Part shown: piece by piece, positions 1 through 8,927 of the stretch
Position numbering within the stretch: the stretch's first letter is position 1
Layout of the letters: each line of letters starts with the position of its first letter
DNA from: Bacteroidota bacterium
Lineage (GTDB): Bacteria; Bacteroidota; Bacteroidia; Flavobacteriales_D; Crocinitomicaceae
Assembly: GCA_016192075.1 (NCBI GenBank)
Contig: JACPUU010000021.1
Coordinates: forward strand, 124,001-188,000
Reading direction: 5' to 3'
Length of the DNA stretch: 64,000 nucleotides
Translations under genes and position numbers: made by a program
The notes under the pieces: generated by a model
What the model saw: only the letters and a program-made list of their open reading frames with translations
Told to the model about the DNA's origin: nothing
The model's database searches: none

Positions 1-1107
1 ACTTCTACCTTCCACGGAGATCTGATCAATGCGTTCATGTTCTCACAAGTTCCGGTTGAACAAGCTATTCCACTTGTTATTGGTGCTGATGTTAAAAACA
101 TTGGTTACCTGGCACAAACCAACATTGCTATTGAGTGGGAAGTTTTTGACCCTTCTGCAGCTTCAGTTGGAAGCGGTACTTCTTCTACAACTATCGCATC
201 ACTGAACAACAATGAAAATGACACCATCTGGATTAACACCGGTATTACACCAACTGCACTTGGTAACTACACCTTTACCTTTAATGTAATTGCTACTTCA
301 CCGGATGATGCTACCTCAAATAACTCCATGGATAATACCAATTTCTGGTTAACACCATATACCTACGCTGCTGATTATGGCAACCCAAGTGCTGCATTCT
401 ACAACTGGTCAGGAAACAACGACGGAGCCTGCTCTATCGGTAATATCTATACCATTGAAGCAAATGACGTAATTGGTGGTATCACAACACGCATTGACAA
501 CAATGTGGTAGTGGAAGATAAACTGATGTACTACGTACTTTATAAATTTGACGGAACAACGTATGTTTATGAAGACCAAACCAGCGATTATACAACTACA
601 CCTGCTGACAACGGTCAGTTTGTAACACTGTTCTTTGACGCTCCGGTAAATGCAGTTGCAGGTGATGCTTTCCTTGCTATGGCTGCACACTACGGTGGAA
701 CTGAAACTGTAGGTTTTGAAATGGGTGGTTCAGTTTCTCAGGGATCTGTTGCCGGAACTGACGAAACCAGTGCACTGGTTTCACTTATCAGCCCTGCTGC
801 TCCATTTGTTCGTATGTTAATGCATGATTTTACAGGTGTTGAAGAAACTGCTTCAGCTGATCGTTTTGAAGTATATCCAAACCCTGCATCAGAAGCATTG
901 AACGTAACACTGACACTGACTCAATCAGAAAACACAATTATCAATGTACTTGACATTACCGGAAAAGTGGTTAAAACCATTAACCTGGGAACTGTTAACG
1001 GAGATAAAAACGTTACTGTTTCACTGGACGAAATGACCAGCGGAATTTACTTCATTCAATTGGTAAATGCCGATGGAAAACAAGTGAAAAAATTCGTGAA
1101 AAAATAA
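1..1107 (+). CDS. Secreted T9SS cargo protein, 5'-truncated by the window edge
   Basis: The frame is open from the first base, so the start lies outside the window; 368 codons are visible. The first ~110 visible residues look like an extracellular beta-sandwich of the CARDB/Ig-like kind, rich in Asn, Thr and Asp. The middle part matches no family I recognise. The last ~85 residues form a type IX secretion sorting module: FEVYPNPASEALNV, a GIYFIQLVN strand and the basic tail KQVKKFVKK. This module directs export across the outer membrane and is normally cleaved off. A hairpin terminator follows directly. The cargo function is unknown. Confidence 0.85.
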   Translation, partial: TSTFHGDLINAFMFSQVPVEQAIPLVIGADVKNIGYLAQTNIAIEWEVFDPSAASVGSGTSSTTIASLNNNENDTIWINTGITPTALGNYTFTFNVIATSPDDATSNNSMDNTNFWLTPYTYAADYGNPSAAFYNWSGNNDGACSIGNIYTIEANDVIGGITTRIDNNVVVEDKLMYYVLYKFDGTTYVYEDQTSDYTTTPADNGQFVTLFFDAPVNAVAGDAFLAMAAHYGGTETVGFEMGGSVSQGSVAGTDETSALVSLISPAAPFVRMLMHDFTGVEETASADRFEVYPNPASEALNVTLTLTQSENTIINVLDITGKVVKTINLGTVNGDKNVTVSLDEMTSGIYFIQLVNADGKQVKKFVKK

Positions 1108-1129
1108 GCATACAAAACGCTTTGATGAA

Positions 1130-1162
1130 AAGGCTGTCCGCAATGCGGGCGGCCTTTTTTTT
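1130..1162 (+). terminator. Intrinsic terminator after the T9SS cargo gene
   Basis: An 11-bp GC-rich stem (AGGCTGTCCGC paired with GCGGGCGGCCT, with G-U pairs), an AAT loop and a run of eight T. Confidence 0.85.
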
Positions 1163-1252
1163 GCACACGAAAATGCATTTCCCGCAATACCAACGGGCAT
1201 TTTTTAAGCGTAAAAACGTAGCAAAAAGTGAACGGATAAAAGATACGCCGGC

Positions 1253-1594
1253 CTAAAGCCCCGGTTGACTGAGACGGAAATTAATGCTGTCCAGCGCAGC
1301 TTCATAAATGCCGTAAATAACGTGCGTGTTTTTTGAATAAAAGGTGTAGCTTGAATCAAAGCTTTCTTTTGTCACCCCATATTCATTAAAGACTACTGCA
1401 CTTGAAGAATCCAATGCGTTTTTGTAAAGATCAGGCCGCTGATAAAGCCGCTGAAAATGCGATTCCAGAATTTGTAAATCCACAATAATCGGAATCATTT
1501 TTTCAGTCGAAATCAAATTGCCGGGTACATTCAAATCTTCTTCTCCTGAACAGGAAAAACAACAAACCAATGAACCCAGCAACCATTTTTTCAT
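1253..1594 (-). CDS. DUF4296 family lipoprotein
   Basis: A 113-residue protein with a short signal peptide and a lipobox-like CCFSC around Cys15, so probably a lipoprotein. The rest is a helical domain (IVDLQILESHFQRLYQ, NEYGVTKESFDSSYTFY) of the DUF4296 type. This family is confined to Bacteroidota and is often found next to dihydroorotase, as here: the gene starts 3 nt after the pyrC stop codon, so the two are almost certainly co-transcribed. The biochemical role is not known to me. Family assignment is from the motif pattern and the neighbour. Confidence 0.8.
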   Translation of the reverse strand: MKKWLLGSLVCCFSCSGEEDLNVPGNLISTEKMIPIIVDLQILESHFQRLYQRPDLYKNALDSSSAVVFNEYGVTKESFDSSYTFYSKNTHVIYGIYEAALDSINFRLSQPGL

Positions 1595-1597
1595 GCA

Positions 1598-2938
1598 TCA
1601 GTGAATTGGTGAAAAAAACAGCCGCTGCCCGGCTTTCTGTTCGTTTAACTGACCCCGGTGATAAACCATTTTACCATTTACAAACGTGGTTTCAATGGTA
1701 TGGCTGAAGGTATAACCTGCAAAGGGTGACCAGTCACATTTTGACAAAATCACGTTTTGATCAACCACATAAGCCTTTGACGGGTCAATAACTACCAGGT
1801 CAGCAAAGTAACCTTCACGGATAAAACCTCTTTCCTGGAGCCGGAAGCAAACAGCCGGTGCATGTGCCATTTTTTCTACCGCCCGCGCCAGGGTTATTTT
1901 ACCTTCTTTTACCTTTTCAAGTATTGCCAGTACGGCATGCTGTACAAGCGGTCCGCCAGAAGGGGCACTCAGGTATTTCTGCTGTTTTTCTTCTTTGGTA
2001 TGGGGTGCATGATCGGTTGCTAAAATATCAATGCGGTCGTCATTCAGGGCATCCCACAACGCATCACGGTCTTCGGCTGTTTTAACCGCCGGATTCCATT
2101 TAATCCAGTTGCCTTTTGTTTTATAATCGGCATCTGTAAACCACAGGTGATGAACACAGGCTTCTGCCGTTATCCGCTTTTTTTCAAGCGGCAACGTATT
2201 GTCAAAAAGCTGCGTTTCTTTTGCGGTAGAGATATGCAGAATGTGTAACCGGGTATTATACTTTTTTGCAAGTTCAACCGCCAGGTGTGATGACAAATAA
2301 CAGGCTTCCTTATTGCGGATAACCGGGTGCATTTCTGCCGGAATGTCTTCACCGTACTGCTGCTTTGCCGCTTCCAGGTTTTTGCGCACGGTATGCTCAT
2401 CTTCACAATGGGTGGCAATAAGCATTGGGCATTTTGAAAAAATACCGGTCAGTGTTTGTTCATTATCAACCAGCATGTTGCCGGTTGATGAGCCCATAAA
2501 AACCTTGATACCGCAAACTGCAGCCGGGTCGGTTTTCAGCACTTCTTCCAGGTTATCATTGGTTGCACCCATGAAAAAGGAATAATTGGCCAGTGAACTT
2601 TGAGAGGCAATTGCATATTTCTCAGCCAGTAAGCCTTGCGTAGTGGTGGTAGGTTTTGTGTTTGGCATTTCCATAAAACTGGTAATGCCGCCGGCAACAG
2701 CTGCACGTGACTCAGAATAAATAGTGGCCTTGTAGGTTAACCCGGGTTCTCTGAAATGAACCTGGTCATCAATCATGCCGGGAATGAGCCATTTACCTGA
2801 AAGATCAATTACCGCCGCCTGATTATCTGTAATCGATGACGCAATTTTTTCAATGCGGTCATTTACAATCAACAAGTCAGAAACAAACGTTTTTCCTTCA
2901 TTGACAATGGTGGCATTTTTTAGCAGGTAACGTGACAT
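1598..2938 (-). CDS. pyrC: Dihydroorotase
   Basis: A 446-residue amidohydrolase that interconverts carbamoyl-aspartate and dihydroorotate in pyrimidine synthesis (cytosol). Visible motifs are the N-terminal metal motif DDQVHFREPG, GIKVFMGSSTGNML with the lysine expected to be carboxylated, THCEDE, LHILHIST, the catalytic ATDHAPHT and a C-terminal composite-domain strand (GYFADLVVIDP). The first His of the classical HxH metal pair is Gln here; I recall this variant from other Bacteroidota dihydroorotases. It is first in an operon with the DUF4296 lipoprotein. A good Bacteroidota promoter lies 19 nt upstream. No other pyrimidine genes are nearby. Confidence 0.95.
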   Translation of the reverse strand: MSRYLLKNATIVNEGKTFVSDLLIVNDRIEKIASSITDNQAAVIDLSGKWLIPGMIDDQVHFREPGLTYKATIYSESRAAVAGGITSFMEMPNTKPTTTTQGLLAEKYAIASQSSLANYSFFMGATNDNLEEVLKTDPAAVCGIKVFMGSSTGNMLVDNEQTLTGIFSKCPMLIATHCEDEHTVRKNLEAAKQQYGEDIPAEMHPVIRNKEACYLSSHLAVELAKKYNTRLHILHISTAKETQLFDNTLPLEKKRITAEACVHHLWFTDADYKTKGNWIKWNPAVKTAEDRDALWDALNDDRIDILATDHAPHTKEEKQQKYLSAPSGGPLVQHAVLAILEKVKEGKITLARAVEKMAHAPAVCFRLQERGFIREGYFADLVVIDPSKAYVVDQNVILSKCDWSPFAGYTFSHTIETTFVNGKMVYHRGQLNEQKAGQRLFFSPIH

Positions 2939-2957
2939 GTATAAACAGTTTGCACTA

Positions 2958-2991
2958 CAAAAGTACAGAAATAACGGGGAAAGAGCTCAAA
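2958..2991 (-). promoter_or_regulatory. Promoter for pyrC-DUF4296
   Basis: Read on the minus strand: TTTG (2991-2988), 22 nt, then TACTTTTG (2965-2958), a full match to the Bacteroidota -7 element TAnnTTTG. Transcription would start around 2953, giving a leader of about 15 nt. Confidence 0.6.
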
Positions 2992-3003
2992 AAGTATACG
3001 CTA

Positions 3004-3744
3004 TCAGAGTTTAAGCCAGCGCATTTTCCAGACACCCCAAAAAGCTTCTTTGAAAATGCTGCCACTCATTTTAGATGTACCAAATTCACGGTCAATAAAC
3101 GTAATAGGCACTTCAACTACTTTAAATCCGTGCTTAACCGCGGCATATTTCATGCAAATCTGAAACGCATACCCTTTAAATGTAACCGCGTCAAAATTGA
3201 TTTTTTCAAGTACAGCGCGATGATAGCATTTAAACCCGGCTGTTGTATCACGAATGCTCACCCACAAAATCATACGTACATAAAGCGAGGCAAAAAAAGA
3301 CAATAGCAGCCTTTTCCGATCCCAGTTTGCTACTTTGCCTCCCTTGGTATACCGTGAACCAATAGCCAGCTGTGCCCCATTTTTACAGGCATCGAGTAGC
3401 CGCACAAGGTCATCCGGGTTATGTGAAAAATCAGCATCCATTTCAAAAAGATAATCATACCCGTTTTTCAGGCCCCAGCGAAAACCGTGTAAATAAGCGG
3501 TTCCCAGCCCTTGTTTGCCGGCACGCTCTTCAATAAACAACTGATCGGGATATTTTTTCTGAAGCTCTTTAACAATAGCCGCTGTGCCATCAGGTGAGCC
3601 ATCGTCCACAACAAGCAGGTGAAATTTTTCAGGCAACGAGAACACCTTGTGAATCATTTTTTCAATGTTCTCTTTCTCATTATACGTTGGTATGATTACG
3701 AGCGATTTCAACTTTTTGAGTTTGCTAATATACTTCAAAATCAA
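3004..3744 (-). CDS. Polyprenol (dolichol-type) monophosphomannose synthase, GT2 family
   Basis: A 246-residue soluble GT-A glycosyltransferase. It shows the N-terminal nucleotide-sugar motif SLVIIPTYNEKENIE, VVDDGSPDGTA, the metal-binding EMDADFSHNP, AIGSRYTKGG and the later DTTAGFKCYHR block typical of dolichol-phosphate mannosyltransferases. There is no C-terminal membrane domain, so it is the single-domain type that loads mannose (or a related sugar) onto a lipid-phosphate carrier at the inner face of the membrane. The assigned ATG gives 13 residues before SLVIIPTYNE; a TTG two codons before that motif is an alternative start. The gene follows pyrC's upstream region and is probably transcribed alone. 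Confidence 0.85.
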   Translation of the reverse strand: MILKYISKLKKLKSLVIIPTYNEKENIEKMIHKVFSLPEKFHLLVVDDGSPDGTAAIVKELQKKYPDQLFIEERAGKQGLGTAYLHGFRWGLKNGYDYLFEMDADFSHNPDDLVRLLDACKNGAQLAIGSRYTKGGKVANWDRKRLLLSFFASLYVRMILWVSIRDTTAGFKCYHRAVLEKINFDAVTFKGYAFQICMKYAAVKHGFKVVEVPITFIDREFGTSKMSGSIFKEAFWGVWKMRWLKL

Positions 3745-3923
3745 AAAAACATTGTTCCCGGGAGCATGAAATGCGACCGGTTTTTAACGAATTTTATAAA
3801 TCCGTTCTGTAAAAAACAAAAGCGTTTCTGCAATTTCAGGGGGATCAGACCTGTATAGCTGTTTTAAAGGATGTCTTGTTTCAAACGAAAATAGCAGCCA
3901 AAAACTCGCTACCTTGGCTGCAA

Positions 3924-5264
3924 ATGCGACTACTTCTTTTTTTCACGCTGTTTGCGCTTATAGCATTGCCAGGCCTTTGCCAGGATCAGAAAAATATTCT
4001 GCTGCTTGACAACTGGACAGATACAACCATAGCCGGAAGCCCGGGTGGTGTACGTTTCAATGAGGTGCAGGGCTTTGAGTTTAAGGGTAAAAATTATGCC
4101 GTAATTGGCTCAAACAATGGTGCACACATTCTGAAAATTGAAAACAAATCACTTCAGTTCATTGACTTTGTTGCGGGAAAATACCAGGCCATAACAGCCG
4201 AAAATCGTGATTACGCTGTTTACGAAAATTATTTATACGCCGTGTGTGATGAGGGCAACAGCAGCCTGCAGATTATGGATTTGTCCTACCTGCCTGATTC
4301 GGTTTCATTGGTCTATGACAGCGATGCCCTGTTTATGACCGCACATACCCTTTGTATTGATACGCTGCACGCCAAAATGTATGCCTGTGGCACCAATTCG
4401 GCAGCGCTTAAACTAATTGATCTGACCAATCCCGTGAATCCAACACTGCTAAGTGATTTTACGGCTGTGAGCTATGTGCATGACTGCCACGTTGTGAATG
4501 ACACCGCTTTTTTGAACTGCGGGTATGACGGGTTGCGTATTTATGATTTCAGCGGACCGGTTCCACAACTGCTGGGGCTGCTTGATTTTTATGCTAACCA
4601 GGGCTACAACCACAGTGGTTACCTGGCTGATTCGCGACAGCAATATGCATTCACCGATGAAACAGAAGGTACTAAAATCAAACTCTGTTACCTGGCCAAT
4701 TTTGCAGATATCAAAGTAGACCAGGAATTTGGTACCGCTAATTTTGAAACAACCATTCCACATGAACTGGTGCTGCTTGAGAACCTGTTGTTTTGTGCCT
4801 ATTACAATGAAGGGTTGCGCATTTATGACCTGGCCGGCTCACCCATTCGTGAAATAGGCAGTTATGATACATACCTGAAAGATTCTGATTTTAAAATGAA
4901 CGGCGCCTGGGGGGTTTCTTTGTTTGAGAATGATAACCTGATTGTGGTTTCTGACAGGCAAAGCGGCTTGTTTTTATTTTCATTTCCAATCAAAGAAATT
5001 GAGGCGGGCACTGACCAGGGCACCTTTGTAACCAACACCCCTTTCATTGACCAAAACCGGATGTTGATTCCGCGAAACTATCTGAATGCTGATAAATTAT
5101 ACTTCAGTATCAGCACCTCAGCCGGTGCGCTTGTCTATCACCAGCAAAACTACCTGAACTGGGTTGAGATTCCGCTTGACCTGGCTGCCGGAAGCTATAT
5201 CTACAGCATTTTTACAGATGAAAAAACCATTTTGGAAAGCGGAAAATTTGTGATCGGGAATTAG
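3924..5264 (+). CDS. Choice-of-anchor B family beta-propeller protein (LVIVD-type repeats)
   Basis: A 446-residue secreted protein. I place the start at 3924 because MRLLLFFTLFALIALPGLC is a clean signal peptide, whereas a longer in-frame extension upstream is not. The body holds repeated blades with the pattern 'L-x-I-x-D-L' (LQIMDLSYLPDSVSL, ALKLIDLTNPVNPTLLS, LRIYDFSGP, LRIYDLAGSP), plus HTLCID, HDCHVV, HELVLL and YNHSGYL His-containing turns, as in choice-of-anchor B proteins. The last ~90 residues form a small beta domain that resembles a degenerate surface-anchoring or sorting module without the canonical YPNP. Substrate and function are unknown. Confidence 0.75.
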   Translation: MRLLLFFTLFALIALPGLCQDQKNILLLDNWTDTTIAGSPGGVRFNEVQGFEFKGKNYAVIGSNNGAHILKIENKSLQFIDFVAGKYQAITAENRDYAVYENYLYAVCDEGNSSLQIMDLSYLPDSVSLVYDSDALFMTAHTLCIDTLHAKMYACGTNSAALKLIDLTNPVNPTLLSDFTAVSYVHDCHVVNDTAFLNCGYDGLRIYDFSGPVPQLLGLLDFYANQGYNHSGYLADSRQQYAFTDETEGTKIKLCYLANFADIKVDQEFGTANFETTIPHELVLLENLLFCAYYNEGLRIYDLAGSPIREIGSYDTYLKDSDFKMNGAWGVSLFENDNLIVVSDRQSGLFLFSFPIKEIEAGTDQGTFVTNTPFIDQNRMLIPRNYLNADKLYFSISTSAGALVYHQQNYLNWVEIPLDLAAGSYIYSIFTDEKTILESGKFVIGN

Positions 5265-5366
5265 ACTGTTTCACTAATGAAAAATTAACTGTTCATAATT
5301 CACCCGGCGTGGCCATTCATCAAGCCCTTTTCTTTCTGAACTTTGATAACTGACGAATTGGGACGA

Positions 5367-6329
5367 ATGAAACACCTATTGATTTTTACAGTACTGCTTG
5401 CTGTTTTAAGCTGTGTTCCGGTAAAAAAATACCGTGATCTGGAGGCTAATTACAACAAGTGTATGGAAGAGCAGTCTGTATACAAATCCAAAGCCATCGA
5501 TTATGAAAATCAGGTAAAAGAACTGAATGTTCAGCTTGAGAATATGCGCACCAGCATAGAAACATTGATTGCAGATACTGCCCGCATAGGTCATGAATAC
5601 AGAACCCTGCAGACAGATTATCAGAAAGCAGTGGAAACCAATAAAGCGCTGGAAGAAAAATATACACACATGGTTACCTCCGGCACGGCTGAAAATGCCA
5701 AACTGATTAATGAGCTGGAAGCTACCCGCATTGAACTTCAGAAAAAAGAAGATCAGCTCAACGAACTTGAAAAAGAACTGAATGCCCGTTCACGCGTACT
5801 GGATGAAAAAGAAAAGCGCATTGATGAACTGGAGCAGATTATTGCCAGCAAAGATGAAGCGGTGCGTTTGCTGAAAGAAAAAATTGCATCAGCGCTCCGT
5901 GGATTTGCTGACCGCGGCATTACCGTTGTTGAAAAAGACGGACGGATTTATGTGCGCATGGAAGCGCAGCTGCTTTTTGCATCCGGCAAAACGGATGTAA
6001 GCAAAGACGGCCAGGTGGCGTTGATTGACCTGGCAAAAGTGCTGGAAACCCAACATGACATTGATATACTTGTTGAGGGTCATACAGATATTGATCCGAT
6101 GAACAGCGGCACCAGCCCTAAAGACAACTGGGAGTTGAGTGTACTCCGTGCCACATCGGTTGTAAAAATTATGCTGGCCAACAGCGCCATGGATCCTACC
6201 AGCATTACTGCCGGCGGACGATCAGAGTTTGTGCCGGTTGACCCTGCCGACAAATCTAAAAACAGACGTATTGAAATTATTATTACCCCTGATCTGAGTA
6301 AACTATTTGAACTCATTTCAGCCGAATAA
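5367..6329 (+). CDS. OmpA-family peptidoglycan-binding lipoprotein with coiled coil
   Basis: A 320-residue lipoprotein: signal peptide with lipobox VLSC at Cys16, then a long heptad-rich coiled coil (about residues 20-180), then an OmpA/MotB-like C-terminal domain (LFASGKTDVSKDG, VEGHTDIDPM, NWELSVLRATSVV, GGRSEFVPVDP, KNRRIEIII). The Asp and Arg that bind diaminopimelate in this family are present. It should tether the outer membrane to peptidoglycan. I chose the ATG at 5367 because it begins the lipoprotein signal; an in-frame ATG 24 nt upstream would add a hydrophilic tail. A hairpin terminator lies 50 nt downstream. Confidence 0.88.
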   Translation: MKHLLIFTVLLAVLSCVPVKKYRDLEANYNKCMEEQSVYKSKAIDYENQVKELNVQLENMRTSIETLIADTARIGHEYRTLQTDYQKAVETNKALEEKYTHMVTSGTAENAKLINELEATRIELQKKEDQLNELEKELNARSRVLDEKEKRIDELEQIIASKDEAVRLLKEKIASALRGFADRGITVVEKDGRIYVRMEAQLLFASGKTDVSKDGQVALIDLAKVLETQHDIDILVEGHTDIDPMNSGTSPKDNWELSVLRATSVVKIMLANSAMDPTSITAGGRSEFVPVDPADKSKNRRIEIIITPDLSKLFELISAE

Positions 6330-6378
6330 ACGAAGCTACAACAACCAAAAATCCCCCACGACGGGATTCACGACTAAG

Positions 6379-6410
6379 AACCTCTGAACTACCAATCGGA
6401 GGTTTTTTTT
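6379..6410 (+). terminator. Intrinsic terminator after the OmpA-family gene
   Basis: A 9-bp stem (AACCTCTGA with TCGGAGGTT, one wobble), an 8-nt loop and eight T. Confidence 0.8.
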
Positions 6411-6531
6411 ATTTATAGCTGTCAAACAATTGTACAAATTTCAAATGACGGCAAGAACGGTAAAACACGTTTACTATTTGTCATTTCGTATTTATTATTC
6501 TGCCGCCCGCAGAAGGCTGAAACCCGTCTTT

Positions 6532-7260
6532 TTAATTCAGCGCATTGCCTGCCGCTACACAAATATCAAGTCCCTGCACCATCCAGTCAATACCCGACGT
6601 TTTAGTATGTCCCCAAACGGGAATAATACTTGGGTTATTCAGTTCCAGTATAATTTTTGTTTTGTCTGCGCGCAGATCCGGATAAATCCAGTTTGGCAAC
6701 AGAACCCGCAGTTCAGTAGAATTGAGAAGTTTGTGGGCCCCGTCAGCGCTGCCATAAAACGTTCCTTTTTTGTGGAGGGCATCTGCATTGATATCCAGTT
6801 TTGAATCATCCGGAATTCTGCCATTCACGCGGTTGTTCCAGAACTCATCGTTGTTGAGAAAAAAGTTACCGGTTTGAAACAAGGTAACATCCGGAAAATT
6901 GGCATCTGCTTTCTCAAGCCAGATTTTAAGTGTGGGGTAAACCGTTGTATTTCCACTCAGGTTTTCTTTATACCGGGCATCTGTTATCATATCGCTGACT
7001 CCATCAAAAATTTTGGCTTTGTTGTAAGCAATGTTCTTTTCTACCCTGGCGGTATACCCTTTATACGTTCCGGTAAACTGCTGGCCGTTCCATTTTAAAC
7101 CGGTTCTGCCCTCAAAATCACGTATCATGGTATCAGCCGCAGCCTGCCCGCGCTGTTTGGCTTTACGAATCTGACGGGGAATTACAATAATCAGTATAAG
7201 AACAAAAAGAACGCCCACACCTATTCCGATATAAGCACCCAGCATTGGATTTGCATTCAT
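6532..7260 (-). CDS. Unknown membrane-anchored protein
   Basis: A 242-residue protein I do not recognise. It has one N-terminal transmembrane helix (about residues 8-27, GAYIGIGVGVLFVLILIIVI), a basic segment RQIRKAKQRG that suggests a cytoplasmic C-terminus, then a soluble mixed alpha/beta domain with no motif I can name. Few cysteines, no repeats. It stands alone between the OmpA-type gene (convergent) and the BlaI-type gene (divergent). Codon use resembles its neighbours, so it is probably a real resident gene. Confidence 0.65.
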   Translation of the reverse strand: MNANPMLGAYIGIGVGVLFVLILIIVIPRQIRKAKQRGQAAADTMIRDFEGRTGLKWNGQQFTGTYKGYTARVEKNIAYNKAKIFDGVSDMITDARYKENLSGNTTVYPTLKIWLEKADANFPDVTLFQTGNFFLNNDEFWNNRVNGRIPDDSKLDINADALHKKGTFYGSADGAHKLLNSTELRVLLPNWIYPDLRADKTKIILELNNPSIIPVWGHTKTSGIDWMVQGLDICVAAGNALN

Positions 7261-7397
7261 GGTTTAATTTTAAGATTTAACCGAATATAGCCTTTTTTCT
7301 GATTTATACGTATACCCCCAAAACAGCAGGCTTTAGCGTATTCAGTCAACCAAACTGAACACTGAAAAAATGAAAGCGGCTGAAGGGTAAATTTGGT

Positions 7398-7423
7398 TAT
7401 ATTTGTTCCACTAACAAATTAGT
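7398..7423 (+). promoter_or_regulatory. Promoter and likely operator of the BlaI-type gene
   Basis: TATATTTG (7398-7405) fits TAnnTTTG exactly. Directly after it, ACTAACAAATTAGT (7410-7423) is an inverted repeat (ACTAA/TTAGT) ending one base before the start codon. A repressor bound there would block its own transcription start, as is usual for BlaI/MecI/CopY proteins. The binding is inferred. Confidence 0.5.
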
Positions 7424-7424
7424 T

Positions 7425-7748
7425 ATGCAACGGTTAACGCCTGCTGAAGAACAAGTTATGCTGCGGTTATGGGGGCTTCAGGAAGCCACTGTACAGGAGA
7501 TTATTAACTTTTATCCACTGCCAAAACCGGCTTACAATACAACGTCTACCATTGTACGCATTCTCGAGCGCAAAGGCTTTATCAAACACCGCAAAAAAGG
7601 CAAAGGGTATATTTACCTGCCCAAAATATCCAAAATCGCTTACCGCGATTATGCGGCCAACTGGTTGCTCGAAAATTATTTTGACTGTTCCAGCCAGGAT
7701 GCCATTAACTTTTTTCAGCAGGCTAAAAGTCTGGATGAGTTACTTTGA
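7425..7748 (+). CDS. BlaI/MecI/CopY family winged-helix repressor
   Basis: A 107-residue regulator: MQRLTPAEEQVMLRLWGL is the classic first helix; AYNTTSTIVRILERKGFIKHRKKGKGYIYLPKIS is the recognition helix and wing. The C-terminal dimerisation region is short (ENYFDCSSQDAINFFQQAKSLDELL). Family members usually sense through a neighbouring BlaR1/MecR1-type M56 protease or bind copper; neither a protease gene nor a CxC metal site is visible here, so it is an orphan and its signal is unknown. The ATG follows the operator-like palindrome at 7410-7423. Confidence 0.85.
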   Translation: MQRLTPAEEQVMLRLWGLQEATVQEIINFYPLPKPAYNTTSTIVRILERKGFIKHRKKGKGYIYLPKISKIAYRDYAANWLLENYFDCSSQDAINFFQQAKSLDELL

Positions 7749-7799
7749 GGAGTTAGCTCCCTCAGTTTACCTACTTTGCAAGCAAACCGGGATTTCTTT

Positions 7800-8105
7800 T
7801 CAAGAGGCAGCCCGTTTATTTCCACAAGCCGCGCAGAAACTGGCAACGCTTGTACGATAGGGTTTTCCGCACTTTTCACAAGGGGGCCCATACAAACTAA
7901 TCCGATGATGCCAGATAGCGTTTTGATTTGTTTCCATAAATCCGGTGAGCTCAAAATATTTATCCAGAACTGGTCTGAATCGTTCGGATAGATTACCCGA
8001 CCTGGCCTTGGATACTTTACTGAATAGTGGTGCTATTTGCGCAAACTCTTCCTCGTCAAGCATTGGCATTTCCATCCTGCATCTCCAGCACCAAAGAACT
8101 TTCAT
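7800..8105 (-). CDS. Small zinc-ribbon-like protein of unknown function
   Basis: A 101-residue protein with two cysteine pairs at each end: WCWRC near the start and CEKCGKP plus CAACG near the end, which look like zinc ligands. Between them is a helical stretch (DEEEFAQIAPLFSKV). The N-terminal WCWRCRMEMPMLDEEE block seems familiar from uncharacterised Bacteroidota proteins, but I cannot name a function. It converges with the BlaI-type gene, ending 51 nt from it. Confidence 0.6.
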   Translation of the reverse strand: MKVLWCWRCRMEMPMLDEEEFAQIAPLFSKVSKARSGNLSERFRPVLDKYFELTGFMETNQNAIWHHRISLYGPPCEKCGKPYRTSVASFCAACGNKRAAS

Positions 8106-8246
8106 TTAATTTGATTAGTAATGAATCAGGCTAAACAGTGCTCAAAAAATGATCCTGGGCTGCTAAATCCGGTATGCAAACAGGCACAGACAGCACCAGA
8201 AACCAGGCTTTTGCCGTTTGTACTTATTTGCTCTGCTTCCTGTTAT

Positions 8247-8579
8247 TTAAGACGCTATTTGTATTCTTTGATTTTTCAATTCCACATGGAAACTTATTTT
8301 TGCTTTCAGAGCAGTAAACACGCGAAGTATTGTTTCCATTGTAACATTCGTGGTATTATTTTCCAATTTAGAAATCTGAGCTCTCTGAACACCAATTAAT
8401 TTTCCGAGTTGTTCCTGGGTAAGATTTCGTTCGAGCCGCACTTGTTTGATTACATCACCAAGCAATTCCATTTGCAAATCGTGTTCATATTTTTCGCGTT
8501 TGGCCGTTCCACGCTTGCCAACAAACTCTTCTTTTATTTGATCTAAAGAGTAAAGTTTCATTTTGTTTTTAGCTGCCAT
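8247..8579 (-). CDS. XRE/HigA-type antitoxin
   Basis: A 110-residue DNA-binding antitoxin. The XRE helix-turn-helix spans about residues 42-95 (VIKQVRLERNLTQEQLGKLIGVQRAQISKLENN). The C-terminal tail is short. It starts 4 nt after the toxin stop codon, so the order is toxin first, which is typical of higBA modules. It should neutralise the upstream toxin and repress the operon through the inverted repeat at 8953-8976. Confidence 0.85.
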   Translation of the reverse strand: MAAKNKMKLYSLDQIKEEFVGKRGTAKREKYEHDLQMELLGDVIKQVRLERNLTQEQLGKLIGVQRAQISKLENNTTNVTMETILRVFTALKAKISFHVELKNQRIQIAS

Positions 8580-8583
8580 ACGT

Positions 8584-8922
8584 TTACTTTTTTAATTTAA
8601 AATACAGTTGTCTTAACTTCTCTGCTTTCTCAAGTTCCTTTTCCGGAGTTTTGTCTGTTTTTTTAATTATTCCATGTGTTGTAATCACCAATGTTTGAGT
8701 CTTATCTGATTTGTCCCAAAAAGCGAACAACCTATAATATGTTTTATTGTATAAGGTTCTGAATTCCCAGATTTCGCCTTTTAGCTTTTTAAAAAGCTCT
8801 TTGTCATTATGCAGTCTGGCCTTATCAATTGTATAGATTATTTTATCGCTGGATTTTTCGTCAAGTCCTTTCAGAAATCCGCGCGCGTCCTCCATGAACA
8901 AAACATTAAATTTACCAGCCAT
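8584..8922 (-). CDS. RelE/HigB-type (phage Gp49-like) toxin
   Basis: A 112-residue basic protein with the RelE-fold pattern: KFNVLFMEDARGFLKGLDEKSSDKI, a KLKGEIWEFRTLYNKTYYRLFAFWD core and LVITTHGIIKKTDKTPEKELEKAEKL at the C-terminus, which is the hallmark of the Gp49/HigB-like subfamily. Such toxins cleave mRNA at the ribosome. It lies first in a two-gene operon with its antitoxin and has a consensus promoter with overlapping palindromes upstream. The block between the zinc-ribbon gene and gldH looks like a small mobile toxin-antitoxin islet, though I see no transposase or flanking repeat. Confidence 0.85.
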   Translation of the reverse strand: MAGKFNVLFMEDARGFLKGLDEKSSDKIIYTIDKARLHNDKELFKKLKGEIWEFRTLYNKTYYRLFAFWDKSDKTQTLVITTHGIIKKTDKTPEKELEKAEKLRQLYFKLKK

Positions 8923-8927
8923 GTATG

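Noticed and set aside
8247-8922. Prophage remnant around the toxin-antitoxin pair
   Set aside because: The toxin is Gp49-like, but no phage structural, integrase or att sequence is visible.
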